Below, piece after piece: positions 43,770 through 53,237 of a stretch of DNA of 64,000 nucleotides (positions are counted from its first letter, which is position 1; each line of letters opens with the position of its first letter). Location: assembly GCA_964620675.1 (NCBI GenBank), contig CAZUJU010000007.1, positions 25,030 through 89,029 on the forward strand. The letters run 5' to 3'. Both the position numbers and the translations under genes were made by a program. The notes under the pieces are model-generated. The model did no database searches. It was not told the origin of the DNA and worked only from the letters and a program-made list of their open reading frames with translations. The stretch is from CAYSFW01 sp964620675. GTDB taxonomy: Bacteria; Pseudomonadota; Gammaproteobacteria; UWMA-0217.

Positions 43770-45152
43770 TCATTCCGCGATACCCGTCAGACGGTGTGGA
43801 TCGAGTAACTGTTCCAGTTCATGGCGCGGCAATCCCGTCATTTCAACCGCAACCTCCAGTACCGGACGGTGCTCGGCGATCGCGCGCCGCGCAATCTCGG
43901 CGGCCCGCGCGTAGCCCACCAGCGGATTCAGCGCGGTCGCCAGGATCGGATTGGCATTCAGGGTGGCCGCGACCCGTGTCCGATCGACTTCGAACCCGGC
44001 GATGGCCTGGTCGGCGAGCGCGCGGCTGGCCTGAGTCAGCAGCGCGATGCTGCGAAGCAGGTTGTCCGCGATCACCGGCAGCATCACATTAAGCTGGAAA
44101 TTGCCCGACTGCGCGGCGACCGTAATCACAAGGTCGTTACCGATCACCTGCGCGGCAACCATGGCGACCGCCTCCGGAATCACCGGGTTGACCTTGCCGG
44201 GCATGATGCTGCTGCCGGGCTGCAACGCCGGCAAACGGATCTCGCCCAGACCTGCGAGCGGGCCGGAATTCATCCAGCGCAAATCGTTCGCGATCTTCAT
44301 CAGGATGCACGCCAGCCCCTTCAACTGCCCGGACAGCGCCACCGCCGCATCCGGACTGGCGAGCCCGGCAAACCGATTGCGCAGCGGCCGAAACGCGAGC
44401 CCACCGAGCCGTTCGAGCTCGGCGCAGGCCTGTTGCGCAAACGCCGGATGGGCGTTGAGTCCGGTCCCAATCGCAGTGCCGCCGAGCGGCAGTTCGCGCA
44501 GCCGACGCAAGGCCTCGGCGATCGCGACACCAGCCGCCACGAGTTGTGCCTGCCAGCCCGACAACTCCTGCCCAAAGGTGAGCGGTACCGCGTCCATCAA
44601 ATGCGTCCGGCCAGTTTTGACCACATGCATGAGTTCATCGCCGCGGCGCTCGATGACCGTGCGCAGATGCGCGAGCGCCGGCAACAATTCGGCATCGACC
44701 GCCAGCGCCGCAGCCACCTGCAACGCCGTCGGGATCACATCGTTCGAGCTCTGCCCGCGGTTGACCGCGTCGTGCGGACTCACCGCACGCCCCAGCGCCC
44801 GGCTCGCGAGGTTGGCTATTACCTCGTTGGCGTTCATATTGGTCGAGGTGCCGGAGCCACTTTGAAACACCGCAACCGGAAATTGCGCGTCATGCTCGCC
44901 GCGCGCCACCGCGAGCGCCGCCGCCCGAATTGCGTCCGCCAAGTCCGGTTCGAGCTGCCCCAGATCACGATTGGCGCGGGCGCACGCCGCCTTGACCAGA
45001 CCCAGCGCATGGATGAAAGCGATCGGCATCACGCGCCCATCGAAACGAAAGTTCTCGATGGCGCGCTGGGTTTGCGCCCCGTACAGCGCCGCGGCGGGGA
45101 CGCGAACCTCGCCGAGACTGTCGCGTTCGATTCGAAACTCTGGATTGACCAT
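43770..45152 (-). CDS. fumC: Class II fumarate hydratase
   Basis: FumC interconverts fumarate and malate in the TCA cycle without an iron-sulfur cluster. From the ATG at 45152 it is 460 residues. The diagnostic motif GSSIMPGKVNPV is present, as are SGSGTSTNMNANEV, HDAVNRGQSSNDVIPTA and TGRTHLMDAVP. Upstream in-frame sequence overlaps purB and is spurious. It is divergent from purB, itself a member of the same fumarase/aspartase superfamily. Confidence 0.95.
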   Translation of the reverse strand: MVNPEFRIERDSLGEVRVPAAALYGAQTQRAIENFRFDGRVMPIAFIHALGLVKAACARANRDLGQLEPDLADAIRAAALAVARGEHDAQFPVAVFQSGSGTSTNMNANEVIANLASRALGRAVSPHDAVNRGQSSNDVIPTALQVAAALAVDAELLPALAHLRTVIERRGDELMHVVKTGRTHLMDAVPLTFGQELSGWQAQLVAAGVAIAEALRRLRELPLGGTAIGTGLNAHPAFAQQACAELERLGGLAFRPLRNRFAGLASPDAAVALSGQLKGLACILMKIANDLRWMNSGPLAGLGEIRLPALQPGSSIMPGKVNPVIPEAVAMVAAQVIGNDLVITVAAQSGNFQLNVMLPVIADNLLRSIALLTQASRALADQAIAGFEVDRTRVAATLNANPILATALNPLVGYARAAEIARRAIAEHRPVLEVAVEMTGLPRHELEQLLDPHRLTGIAE

Positions 45153-45347
45153 GGGGGTGCTATCTGGTTGCGCAATCGCTAACAATTTGAGGCACGCACA
45201 AGTATACACCCTGCCCATCGCGGTCATTTCCAAGGTTAAGCGGACCCCTCCGCGCAGCGCTCGACCCTTCGTGAACCGGCCCGATAGGGGACCGTGACCG
45301 CCGTCTGATATAGTTCCGCGTTTCCGACATGACCCCCGGGACGCCCG

Positions 45348-46715
45348 ATGGAACTCACCGCTCTTACCGCCATATCCCCGATCGACGGTCGTTACGCTCA
45401 GCAGACCGCCGCGCTCAGGCCGCTGTTCAGCGAGTTTGGCCTGATCCACCATCGCGTGCTGGTTGAGGTACGCTGGTTGCAGGCGCTCGCCGCCCAGGTC
45501 GAGATAGCCGAAGTGCCGCCGCTGTCGCCGGCGGCTGATGCCTGGTTGAATACGATCGTCTCCGGCTTTTCCGTCGCGGACGCAGAGCGGGTCAAAACCA
45601 TCGAACGCACCACCAATCACGACGTCAAGGCGGTCGAGTACCTGTTGAAGGAAAAGTTCGTCGGCAATCCCGAACTGGAGCACATCAGCGAGTTCCTGCA
45701 CTTTGCCTGCACCTCGGAGGACATCAACAATCTGGCCTATGCGCTAATGCTCAAGCGCGGGCGCGACGAGGTATTGTTACCGGCGCTGCACGGGGTCGCC
45801 GCACGCCTGCGCGAACTCGCCCATGCCCACGCCGAGGTGCCGATGCTCTCGCGCACCCACGGTCAGCCCGCATCGCCGACGACCCTCGGCAAGGAATTCG
45901 CCAATGTCGTCTACCGGCTCGAACGCCAGACCCGCCAGCTCGCCGCCATCGAGCTGCTGGGCAAGATGAATGGCGCGGTCGGTAACTTCAACGCCCACCT
46001 CGTCGCCTATCCGGAAATCGACTGGAGCGGGTTCACCCGGCATTTCGTCGAGTCGCTGGGTCTCGCCTGGAATCCGTACACGATCCAGATCGAACCGCAC
46101 GACACGATGGCCGAACTGTTCGACACCCAACGCCGGATCAACGCCATCCTGATCGACCTTGCCCGCGACCTCTGGAGCTACATCTCGATCGGTTACTTCA
46201 AGCAACGCACCGTCGCCGGAGAGGTCGGCTCCTCGACCATGCCGCACAAGGTCAACCCGATCGACTTCGAAAATGCCGAAGGCAATCTCGGCATTGCCAG
46301 CGCCGTGTTCGAACACCTCGCGAACAAGTTACCGATCTCGCGTTGGCAACGCGACCTGACCGACTCCACCGTGCTGCGCAATCTCGGGGTCAGCTTCGGT
46401 CACGCCCTGATCGCGCTCAACTCGCTCACCAAAGGTCTCGGTAAACTCGAGGTCGACCGCGAGCGCCTCGCCGCCGATCTCGACGCCAACTGGGAGGTGC
46501 TTGCGGAGCCGATCCAGACCGTCATGCGCCGCCACGGCATCGCCCAACCCTACGAACAACTCAAGGCCCTGACCCGCGGACGGCGTATCGATGGCGAAAC
46601 CCTGCGCGCGTTTATTGCCCAACTCGACATTCCTGATAGCAAGCGGCAACGGCTGCTCGCCCTGACGCCGGCCAGCTATACCGGTAATGCCGCGGCGATG
46701 GCCCATGACATCTGA
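45348..46715 (+). CDS. purB: Adenylosuccinate lyase
   Basis: PurB cleaves adenylosuccinate and SAICAR in purine synthesis. The 455-residue protein starts LTAISPIDGRYAQQT as the E. coli type does and has TTNHDVKAVEYLL, HFACTSEDINN, LSRTHGQPASPTTLGKE and the signature SSTMPHKVNPIDFEN. It overlaps the roxA start by 11 nt. In E. coli purB and roxA (ycfD) flank phoPQ; here they are fused into one operon without phoPQ. Confidence 0.96.
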   Translation: MELTALTAISPIDGRYAQQTAALRPLFSEFGLIHHRVLVEVRWLQALAAQVEIAEVPPLSPAADAWLNTIVSGFSVADAERVKTIERTTNHDVKAVEYLLKEKFVGNPELEHISEFLHFACTSEDINNLAYALMLKRGRDEVLLPALHGVAARLRELAHAHAEVPMLSRTHGQPASPTTLGKEFANVVYRLERQTRQLAAIELLGKMNGAVGNFNAHLVAYPEIDWSGFTRHFVESLGLAWNPYTIQIEPHDTMAELFDTQRRINAILIDLARDLWSYISIGYFKQRTVAGEVGSSTMPHKVNPIDFENAEGNLGIASAVFEHLANKLPISRWQRDLTDSTVLRNLGVSFGHALIALNSLTKGLGKLEVDRERLAADLDANWEVLAEPIQTVMRRHGIAQPYEQLKALTRGRRIDGETLRAFIAQLDIPDSKRQRLLALTPASYTGNAAAMAHDI

Positions 46716-47877
46716 CGCCGGCGTACCGCTGGCGCTGCTCGGCGGCTTGTCGGCCGAGACCTTCTTGCGCGATTACTGGCAACAACGCCCGCTCCTGGTG
46801 CGCGGCGCACTGCCGCAACTTCCAGCCAACTTGTCCGCGGAAAGCCTCGCCGGCCTCGCCTGCGAGGACGAAGTGGTCTCGCGGCTGGTTCAGGAGCGCC
46901 ATCGCCGCGGTCCGTGGCAGGTCAGTTACGGTCCGTTCAGTCCCAAGGGGTTTCAGAAACTGCCTAAAACGCATTGGACCGTGCTGGTCAACGACTGCGA
47001 AAAGCACCTGCCCGAACTGCGTGCGCTGATCGAACCATTCCGCTTCATCCCGGATTGGCGCATCGACGACCTGCAAATCAGTTACGCCGCGGACCAAGGC
47101 AGCGTCGGCGCGCACTACGACGACTACAACGTGTTTTTGCTGCAACTCGACGGTCGGCGCGAATGGCGCTTCGGCCATACGCCATTGACCGATCTGAGCT
47201 GCATCGATGGCCTCGAACTGCGCCTGCTCCAACATTTCTCGCCCGATCAGACGGTGCTCGTCGAACCCGGTGACCTGCTCTATCTGCCGCCCCGAATTGG
47301 CCATCATGGCATCGCGCAAGGTCCGTGCATGACCGCCTCGGTCGGCTTTCGCGCCCCGGCCTTGCGCGAGATCCTGCAAGCCTGGAGCGAAGAACTGATT
47401 CACCGCACCCCCGAGACCCTGCGTTACGCCGATCCGCCACTGCATCCACAAATCCACCCGGGCGAAATCAGCGCCGCCGCCGTCGCCCATTTCCACCGAC
47501 TCATCCAGACGCTCAGTACCCTCGACGCGGAGGCGTTCGGCGACTGGCTCGGCCGCTACCTCACCGAACCGAAGTTCGACCTCGATCCCACCGAACCCGA
47601 GTTGGAACCGCGGGCGCTGATCGAAACCAACCACGCCTTGCGCCGATCCGGGTTCGCACGCGTCAGTTTCCTCGAACGCGAAAATGAACTATGTTTATTC
47701 TCGAATGGTCAGGCGTACAAGGTGCCTGGGTTATTGCTAGACGACATTCGGTACCTGACCACGCACTCAGACTTCAAGCCACGGGACCTCCCCCATGCCG
47801 AACGGGCCGATCTGCGGTCCCTACTGGCGGATCTGGTAAAGGCCGGCGTGTTGGAAGCGGCGTATGACACGGCTTGA
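46705..47877 (+). CDS. roxA: Ribosomal protein L16 arginine hydroxylase RoxA (YcfD)
   Basis: RoxA is a JmjC-type 2-oxoglutarate/iron oxygenase that hydroxylates an arginine of L16. The 390-residue protein carries the iron triad H137-x-D139 (GAHYDDYNVF) and H200 (LYLPPRIGHHG), plus PFSPKGF and the winged-helix C-terminal part. The start at 46705 lies inside purB, overlapping by 11 nt. The stop overlaps the following GNAT gene by 14 nt. Confidence 0.92.
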   Translation: MTSDAGVPLALLGGLSAETFLRDYWQQRPLLVRGALPQLPANLSAESLAGLACEDEVVSRLVQERHRRGPWQVSYGPFSPKGFQKLPKTHWTVLVNDCEKHLPELRALIEPFRFIPDWRIDDLQISYAADQGSVGAHYDDYNVFLLQLDGRREWRFGHTPLTDLSCIDGLELRLLQHFSPDQTVLVEPGDLLYLPPRIGHHGIAQGPCMTASVGFRAPALREILQAWSEELIHRTPETLRYADPPLHPQIHPGEISAAAVAHFHRLIQTLSTLDAEAFGDWLGRYLTEPKFDLDPTEPELEPRALIETNHALRRSGFARVSFLERENELCLFSNGQAYKVPGLLLDDIRYLTTHSDFKPRDLPHAERADLRSLLADLVKAGVLEAAYDTA

Positions 47878-48304
47878 TTTTGCAGTGTTCGACGCCGTCT
47901 GGATGGAGTCCGAATCAATCCTGAGCGCGATTCGTACCCACGTATTCATTGAGGAACAAGGCGTGCCGAAGGAACTGGAATGGGACGGTCTCGATCTCGC
48001 CGCGCGACACGTGGTAGCAGTTACGCCAACCGGTGACGCGATCGCGACCGGCCGCCTGCTCGCCGACGGTCAAATAGGGCGCATGGCGGTGCTTGCCCCG
48101 TATCGGCGCCACGGGGTCGGCAGCGCGATACTCAAGAGATTGATCGAACGAGCGCGCGCGGAAACGGCCCTAAAGCGGGTTCTTCTCCACGCACAAATCC
48201 ACGCCGTTGCATTTTATGTCCGCCACGGTTTCGAAATGGAAGGCAACGAGTACATAGAGGCGGGAATCCCACATCGTACAATGGTGCGCAACCTGTCCCG
48301 ATGA
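47864..48304 (+). CDS. GNAT N-acetyltransferase
   Basis: The product is 146 residues of the YjcF/ElaA-like type: VFIEEQGVPKELEWDGLD, then HVVAV and ATGRLL, the acetyl-CoA loop YRRHGVGSAIL, and FYVRHGFEMEGNEYIEAGIPH. The substrate is unknown. It overlaps roxA by 14 nt and so belongs to the purB-roxA transcript. Confidence 0.88.
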   Translation: MTRLDFAVFDAVWMESESILSAIRTHVFIEEQGVPKELEWDGLDLAARHVVAVTPTGDAIATGRLLADGQIGRMAVLAPYRRHGVGSAILKRLIERARAETALKRVLLHAQIHAVAFYVRHGFEMEGNEYIEAGIPHRTMVRNLSR

Positions 48305-48323
48305 CACCAGGATCCCGAAGGCC

Positions 48324-48863
48324 ATGGATAAGCCAAATACCTTGAAACAAATCGCTGCCGATCACTCGCAGCAACCGCCGGAAAGCGCCCGAGCCACCCA
48401 GCCGCTCACCACCCTGGACGAAAATCGCCTGGCCTTGCTATGCATGTTCGAGCGCGCGCAGTCCAAAATCATGTTACTCAGCCACAATCTCGACCCGCGC
48501 CTGTTCGATGACCCCGAGATCATCGCGGCCTTGCGTATTTTTCTGTTGGAGCGCGGGCGTAGCGTGCGGATTCTGGTGCGCAGCGGGCGCGAACTGAGTC
48601 ACCGCAATCACCGTCTGGTCGAATCGATGCGACGCTGGCCGGACCGCGCCTGGGTCTACCAGCTCGCCCATCGCGATCGCCCAACCCCTTGGGGATGCGT
48701 CATCGCTGACCAGAACGCTGTTCTATACCAGCCGAGATCGGGGCGCTACGACGCGCGGTTGAACCTCGACGACCCGCCGGCAGCTCGTCGCATGCAGCTG
48801 AGATTTCAGGAACTTTGGCAGCGCGCGGAAGCGATTCCGGAAATGCGTGATCTGCGCTTGTAA
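48324..48863 (+). CDS. PLD-like DUF7931-type protein
   Basis: This is a 179-residue protein without signal or membrane segment. The body MFERAQSKIMLLSHNLDPRLFDD, RSVRILVRSGRELSHRNHRLVES and WGCVIADQNAVLYQPRSGRYDA resembles half of a phospholipase-D-like fold. The HxK catalytic motif is not seen, so it may be non-catalytic. It commonly follows purB-roxA-GNAT in related bacteria, to my recollection. Function unknown. Confidence 0.7.
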   Translation: MDKPNTLKQIAADHSQQPPESARATQPLTTLDENRLALLCMFERAQSKIMLLSHNLDPRLFDDPEIIAALRIFLLERGRSVRILVRSGRELSHRNHRLVESMRRWPDRAWVYQLAHRDRPTPWGCVIADQNAVLYQPRSGRYDARLNLDDPPAARRMQLRFQELWQRAEAIPEMRDLRL

Positions 48864-48886
48864 GCCACCCCCGCGACCTGAACGAT

Positions 48887-49567
48887 TCAGAGATCGCGCA
48901 CTGGAACGTCGTTCATCACCAGCGCGATCAACTCCTCGGGCGTCGCCGCGCCGTCAACCTCAGCCACCAGGCTGAGCGTCACGTCATTGATTCTTGCCAC
49001 GTAATCGCGGGTCTGGCGGGGAACGTGTGGCGCCACGCGGCGCCAGCTCAAAGCCTTTTTATCCGCTTTACGCAGCGCTTGCGCAACCCGGTCATAACCC
49101 GCGTTATAGCTCGCGAACGCGAGTAGTAACCGCTTTTCTTCGCTGAGACCACGGCGTTTACTCCAACGCTCGTAGAGATAGCGAGTGTAAAAGATGCCCG
49201 CGGCAATGTTCCATTCCGGATGATCCAACTGCTTATCCTTAAACAACGGATGCTTTTCCTGAATCTCGGCGTAGGTCGTCGGGAGTACCTGCATCAACCC
49301 AACCGCACCACGCTCGCTGACCGCACGATGCTGCAGACGGGACTCGACGATGGCTTGTGACTTGAATACCCGCCAGTCAACCTTGTCGCCGAAAAACAGC
49401 TCGGCGTACTTACGGAACAGGCGGTCGTACTTTGAAAACTCAAAGTCGACCGGTTCCGCAACCACCGCCTCGATGGTCTGGATTCCGGTCGGGATCGAAC
49501 CCACCGCTGCGGTCACCATGCCAGTGCAGAACACCGCCAGCGACAGGACCAATAGCATTTTTTTCAT
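48887..49567 (-). CDS. SLT-domain lytic transglycosylase
   Basis: The product is 226 residues from the ATG at 49567 (GGAG 9 nt upstream). A signal peptide (MLLVLSLAVFCTGMVTA) is followed by the SLT fold with catalytic E75 in SQAIVESRL, SERGAVGLMQVLPTTY and FASYNAGYDRV. It resembles the catalytic domain of MltF without its sensor domain. It would cut peptidoglycan in the periplasm. Convergent with the DUF7931 gene. Confidence 0.9.
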   Translation of the reverse strand: MKKMLLVLSLAVFCTGMVTAAVGSIPTGIQTIEAVVAEPVDFEFSKYDRLFRKYAELFFGDKVDWRVFKSQAIVESRLQHRAVSERGAVGLMQVLPTTYAEIQEKHPLFKDKQLDHPEWNIAAGIFYTRYLYERWSKRRGLSEEKRLLLAFASYNAGYDRVAQALRKADKKALSWRRVAPHVPRQTRDYVARINDVTLSLVAEVDGAATPEELIALVMNDVPVRDL

Positions 49568-49771
49568 ATTGTCTGACTCCGTACATCCAGTGGCGACCCC
49601 CCGCCAACTCATTCACCATTCAAGTCGCTCACACGATCTCGCGTTCGCAGCGCCTCAGCCTTCCACTTGGGCGCAACGCGTTGTACGTGAGAACGCCGCC
49701 CGGATCAATATTAGTACGTTCTGATATTCAATAGTTCCCGAACTCCGCGGGCTCGGCCATTTCCTAGTCGC

Positions 49772-49793
49772 ACGGCGCATCGAGATGCGCCGT
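49772..49793. repeat. Perfect 10-bp-arm hairpin with 2-nt loop
   Basis: ACGGCGCATC (49772-49781), GA, then GATGCGCCGT (49784-49793). It sits between divergent genes and has no T-tract. Confidence 0.75.
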
Positions 49794-50180
49794 TCGCTCG
49801 CTTGCGTGCCTTACGAACACCCTGAACCGCCAGACGAACGTTCGAAACGGCCGGCACCGCGCGCCGCGACGGATACCCTCACACGCATCAGAGTAACCCC
49901 TGCGCCAGATTTTTGACACCCCGACCCTACGCGCCGGGCCGGAGCCTGCCACATTTCTCGGGTTCGAGCCCCTTGCAGTGAACCCACCGCATGAAATACC
50001 CCTACGTTAACCCAAAAATGCCAGTAAATTGACGCGACTCTCACTTCCACCGCCGCGCGCTAACGCTTCTCCGGCACCTGCCGGTACACTGGCACAAGCT
50101 ATAAATAGTATATCTAGATTTACTAATATACTAATTTATGGCACAGTGCAGGGATGCATCCCAGGATGAGTGCGCAAACA

Positions 50181-50200
50181 GCCGACGCACTTGCGTCGGC
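50181..50200. repeat. Perfect 9-bp-arm hairpin with 2-nt loop
   Basis: GCCGACGCA (50181-50189), CT, then TGCGTCGGC (50192-50200), about 107 bp before the membrane protein ATG and downstream of the AT-rich promoter-like tract, so probably in its 5' UTR. Confidence 0.75.
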
Positions 50201-50307
50201 GCGGCCACGGAACGGCTCGAGCGTTATCCATTGCCGCGCAGGGGAGTTCGCGTTCGAATCCCGGCGACGGAATATGCCGACAAGCCATTTATTGAGGTAA
50301 ACCATAC

Positions 50308-51732
50308 ATGTCGGGCTACGCCGAAACATCCAGCACCACCACCGCCGAAGTCCGTGGCAAGGTCGCGGCCCTGAGCGCCTTGCTTGCCGCCGGAATTCTG
50401 TTCCTGGTCGCCGCCAACGGTTTTTTCACCTATTCCGGAGCCCTGCTGTACGTGCAGGAGCAGCTCTATGCGCTGCTGTTCGCGGTCGCGGTGCAGTTCG
50501 CGATCGCGGCCAGTCTGCTCGCGCTGCCCTACGTTCGTGGTCTCGGCAAACTCGCGATGCTGATCGTCTACGCGGCCGCCCTCGCGCTCTCGACGTTATC
50601 GGCGTTCCTTTACGTCTATAACGCCTCGCTGCCGGAACGCACGGATATTCACGCCCTCGGCACCGCGTCGAAGGCATTGCTATCGAATAAATTGAGCGAC
50701 GCCCTGCAACTGGAGCGCGCCCGCATGGAATTGCAGCGACAGGAATTGGAACGCGCCGGACGCGGCGTGGAAGAAGAGGTCAAGCTCGGCCTCAGCTCGG
50801 GTCTCGGACCGGGGCGTGGCCCCGAGTATTACCGCAAGGTCGAGTTCTACCAGGAAGTGCGTACCCGTTCCGACCTCGAAGAAAAGCGCTTCGAGGAAGC
50901 GCAACTGATCATCGCCGAGATCACCCGCAAGCTTTCGGCCTCCGACGACACGACCGGCCTGCGCGAGCAACTGATCGTGCTGTTTTCGCGTCTGCGCGCC
51001 GAGATCGCCGACCCGGCCGCTCAGGACACCCTTTATCGCGTCAGTCAGGAACATCTCGGCACGCTGCTGACCCCGATTGAAAAGGCTTATTTCGCCGTGG
51101 TCGACCGCGACCAGTTTTCGATCTCGCTGCTCGTAAGCGCCATCTGGGCCGCAATCTTCGATCTTATCGCCCTGTTCATCGGCATCATCCGCTACTACCT
51201 GCTGAAGCCAACGCGACCGTTTTTTCAGCGGGTATACGATGGTCTGACCGCGTTTTATGTGTTCGTGTTGCGGCTGGTCAACCTGCGGAGCGAGGCTCGT
51301 GCACGCTTCAACCATCAGCATGCCGCCGCCTCACCCGCGCTCAATTCGACCGAGATGCACGCCTTTGCGACCTACCTGCTGGCCGGCAGCCAACTGGCGC
51401 AACTTGCAGACAACGACGATCCGGTGGAGCCGCTGCGCACCCTGCTCGGCTACGTCGAACCGTTGGAGATCGAGAAGCCGAAAAATAGCGTCGGCATCCG
51501 CTACGAGCAGATCGAGAGTGAACCGCGTATGAAAGCGCTGCTGTCGATGCTAATGCAAAGCGGGGTTTTGCTGAGCGATCGGGATCACCGCTGTTACCTG
51601 TTGAATCCGAGCGCGGAGGTTGCACAGAAAGTGTTGGTCTTTATCCGCGTCGGGATGAAGAGCCAGCCCGAGCAGCTTGAGAACTTCCACTTCATGTTGC
51701 AGGACCGCAGCGCCTACGCCGCAGCCCTATAG
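50308..51732 (+). CDS. Unrecognised membrane protein with long coiled coil
   Basis: I do not recognise this 474-residue protein. It shows three N-terminal membrane segments (about residues 21-43, 53-74 and 83-105), a charged helical stretch likely to form a coiled coil (about 125-215, rich in E, R and Q), a fourth membrane segment (271-297) and a cytoplasm-facing C-terminal domain of about 170 residues. The C-terminal part contains a helical block EMHAFATYLLAGSQLAQLAD and a small alpha/beta end. TTGAGG lies 10 nt before the ATG. It stands alone behind the longest non-coding region of the window. Confidence 0.75.
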   Translation: MSGYAETSSTTTAEVRGKVAALSALLAAGILFLVAANGFFTYSGALLYVQEQLYALLFAVAVQFAIAASLLALPYVRGLGKLAMLIVYAAALALSTLSAFLYVYNASLPERTDIHALGTASKALLSNKLSDALQLERARMELQRQELERAGRGVEEEVKLGLSSGLGPGRGPEYYRKVEFYQEVRTRSDLEEKRFEEAQLIIAEITRKLSASDDTTGLREQLIVLFSRLRAEIADPAAQDTLYRVSQEHLGTLLTPIEKAYFAVVDRDQFSISLLVSAIWAAIFDLIALFIGIIRYYLLKPTRPFFQRVYDGLTAFYVFVLRLVNLRSEARARFNHQHAAASPALNSTEMHAFATYLLAGSQLAQLADNDDPVEPLRTLLGYVEPLEIEKPKNSVGIRYEQIESEPRMKALLSMLMQSGVLLSDRDHRCYLLNPSAEVAQKVLVFIRVGMKSQPEQLENFHFMLQDRSAYAAAL

Positions 51733-51797
51733 CGGACACCGATACGGCCGACCTCGTGGCGGACGCATCGACCGCCACGTGCCCCTTGCCGCTCGAC

Positions 51798-52898
51798 TCA
51801 ACGCAGCGGCATTTCGATCGGCACCTGCTCAATCGGTTTCAAGGATGCCTGGATGTCGCCAAAGGTCCGGACCCACGGCCGTAAGGCCAGCGCATCCCGG
51901 TCGAACGTCGCCAACGCGGCGGCCGCGGCGCGGTAATCGGAATAGTCTCCAGCAATCACGCTAAAGCGCACTTGGCCATCCTGCCTGAGGCTGAAATAGG
52001 CGAGTCGCGCCGTACCGCGCAATAACGCAAGTTTTTCGTTCAACGTCGCCTGATCAACCGCCGAGAGCAGCTCCACGGTGTAGTTGCTGGACGATCGGGT
52101 CTGAATCCAGTCCGCATCGAGAAGTCCCGATTGCGCCGCAGCCGGCGCGCTGCCACGCGCCGCGAGCAATCCACGCGCCTCGGTGAGCTCGGCCGACGCC
52201 GGAAAGCCCGACGCCAGTTTGGCCACATATTCGCTCACCCCGGCCGCGTGACCCCGGCGCGCCTCGATCCGCGCGGCAAGCAGCAGCGAACGGGCGCTGT
52301 GTGGGGCATATCCGAGGTAGCGTTCCAGGTAATGCGCGGCGGTATCGGCTTGCCCTTGGGCCAGATGGGCGCGCGCCAACTGGTAGAGCGCCACCGGTTG
52401 GGCCGGGTTGTGGCCGACCGCGCTTTCGAAAAAGCCCAGCGCCGCTTCGGCACGCCCGCCCCGCTCGGCGCATAAACCGGCGTTGACGTACGCCACATCG
52501 GGCGATGGATTGTCGGCAAGGGTCGCGGCCGCGAGAAACTGTTGCTCGGCGCTGAGATAGTCCTTTCGGTCGCAGAGAAAAGTGCCGTAGTTGTTCAGGA
52601 TGCGTGGTTCGCGCGGCGCCAGCGCAAGCGCGCGTTGATAGCTGTCGCGGGCCTGATCGGGCCGTTGCAGGCGGTGTTGGGTCACTCCCAACAAGTTGTG
52701 TAATTGGGGATCTTCGGGATAGCTGCCCGCACCCACCGCAGCGATCTGATACGCCTCGAGCAACTTGCCGCCTTGCAGTGCGGCGACCGCCTGCCGCACC
52801 GTCTGCGCGGCGGTTCCATCCCCCTCACGCACGCCCAACGTACCGGCGCAGCCACCCAGCGTCAGTGCACAAAGTGCGGTAATCGGCCAAACTCGCAT
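51798..52898 (-). CDS. TPR lipoprotein with C-terminal SPOR-like domain
   Basis: The product is 366 residues from the ATG at 52898 (GGGAA 5-6 nt upstream). The lipobox LGGC gives Cys 17. About five TPR units follow (SYPEDPQLHNLLGVTQHRLQ, then RILNNYGTFLCDRKD and others), in the manner of the pilotin PilW/PilF. The end (NYTVELLSAVDQATLNEKL, GDYSDYRAAAAAL) looks like a SPOR domain. It probably assists pilus secretin or cell-wall processes at the outer membrane. Pilus genes are not nearby. Confidence 0.82.
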   Translation of the reverse strand: MRVWPITALCALTLGGCAGTLGVREGDGTAAQTVRQAVAALQGGKLLEAYQIAAVGAGSYPEDPQLHNLLGVTQHRLQRPDQARDSYQRALALAPREPRILNNYGTFLCDRKDYLSAEQQFLAAATLADNPSPDVAYVNAGLCAERGGRAEAALGFFESAVGHNPAQPVALYQLARAHLAQGQADTAAHYLERYLGYAPHSARSLLLAARIEARRGHAAGVSEYVAKLASGFPASAELTEARGLLAARGSAPAAAQSGLLDADWIQTRSSSNYTVELLSAVDQATLNEKLALLRGTARLAYFSLRQDGQVRFSVIAGDYSDYRAAAAALATFDRDALALRPWVRTFGDIQASLKPIEQVPIEMPLR

Positions 52899-53024
52899 CA
52901 AATTCCCAATCGCGTCCCAAATTGGCGAGCAACTATACCCGATTTCCGCCGCCTTGAGGTTTCATTACCTACCTGCGACTGGCTAAACTTCCGTTCGTCA
53001 ACTGGTCACCCTACCCGGCACCCG

Positions 53025-53231
53025 ATGTTCAGCAACGATGTGGAATTGATTCAGCAACGGTTATACGAATTGCAACTGGAGCATCGCGCGCTTGACGACA
53101 TGATCAACCGCGTGACCGAAGCGGTGTACGTGGACCAACTGCAACTGCGGCGCCTCAAGAAACGCAAGCTGCAACTCAAGGACGCCATCGAGCGCCTGCA
53201 AAGCGGGCTGATTCCCGACCTCGACGCTTGA
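53025..53231 (+). CDS. YdcH-like DUF465 small protein
   Basis: This is a 68-residue, almost wholly helical protein with the DUF465 pattern: ELQLEHRALDDMINR, YVDQLQLRRLKKRKLQLKD and AIERL at the end. Family members are short coiled coils of unknown function. The ATG at 53025 fits the family length; upstream open frame is antisense to the TPR gene. Confidence 0.88.
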   Translation: MFSNDVELIQQRLYELQLEHRALDDMINRVTEAVYVDQLQLRRLKKRKLQLKDAIERLQSGLIPDLDA

Positions 53232-53237
53232 GAGCCG

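Larger units (their letters stand above)
49568..50307. other. 740-bp non-coding region, the longest gap in the window
   Basis: I find no convincing gene or tRNA. It has a perfect hairpin at 49772-49793, another at 50181-50200, and a markedly AT-rich stretch at about 50098-50145 (AATAGTATATCTAG, ACTAATATACTAA) that is likely the promoter region of the downstream membrane protein gene. A GTTCGAATCCCGG string near 50253 looks like part of a tRNA T-arm but has no matching stem. Confidence 0.6.

Noticed and set aside
43821..45182. 453-codon open frame antisense to fumC
   Set aside because: Shadow of fumC; Arg/His-rich with no domain signature.
50240..50280. tRNA-like T-arm string GTTCGAATCCCGG
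   Set aside because: The flanking five bases do not pair, and no acceptor, D or anticodon stem can be drawn around it.
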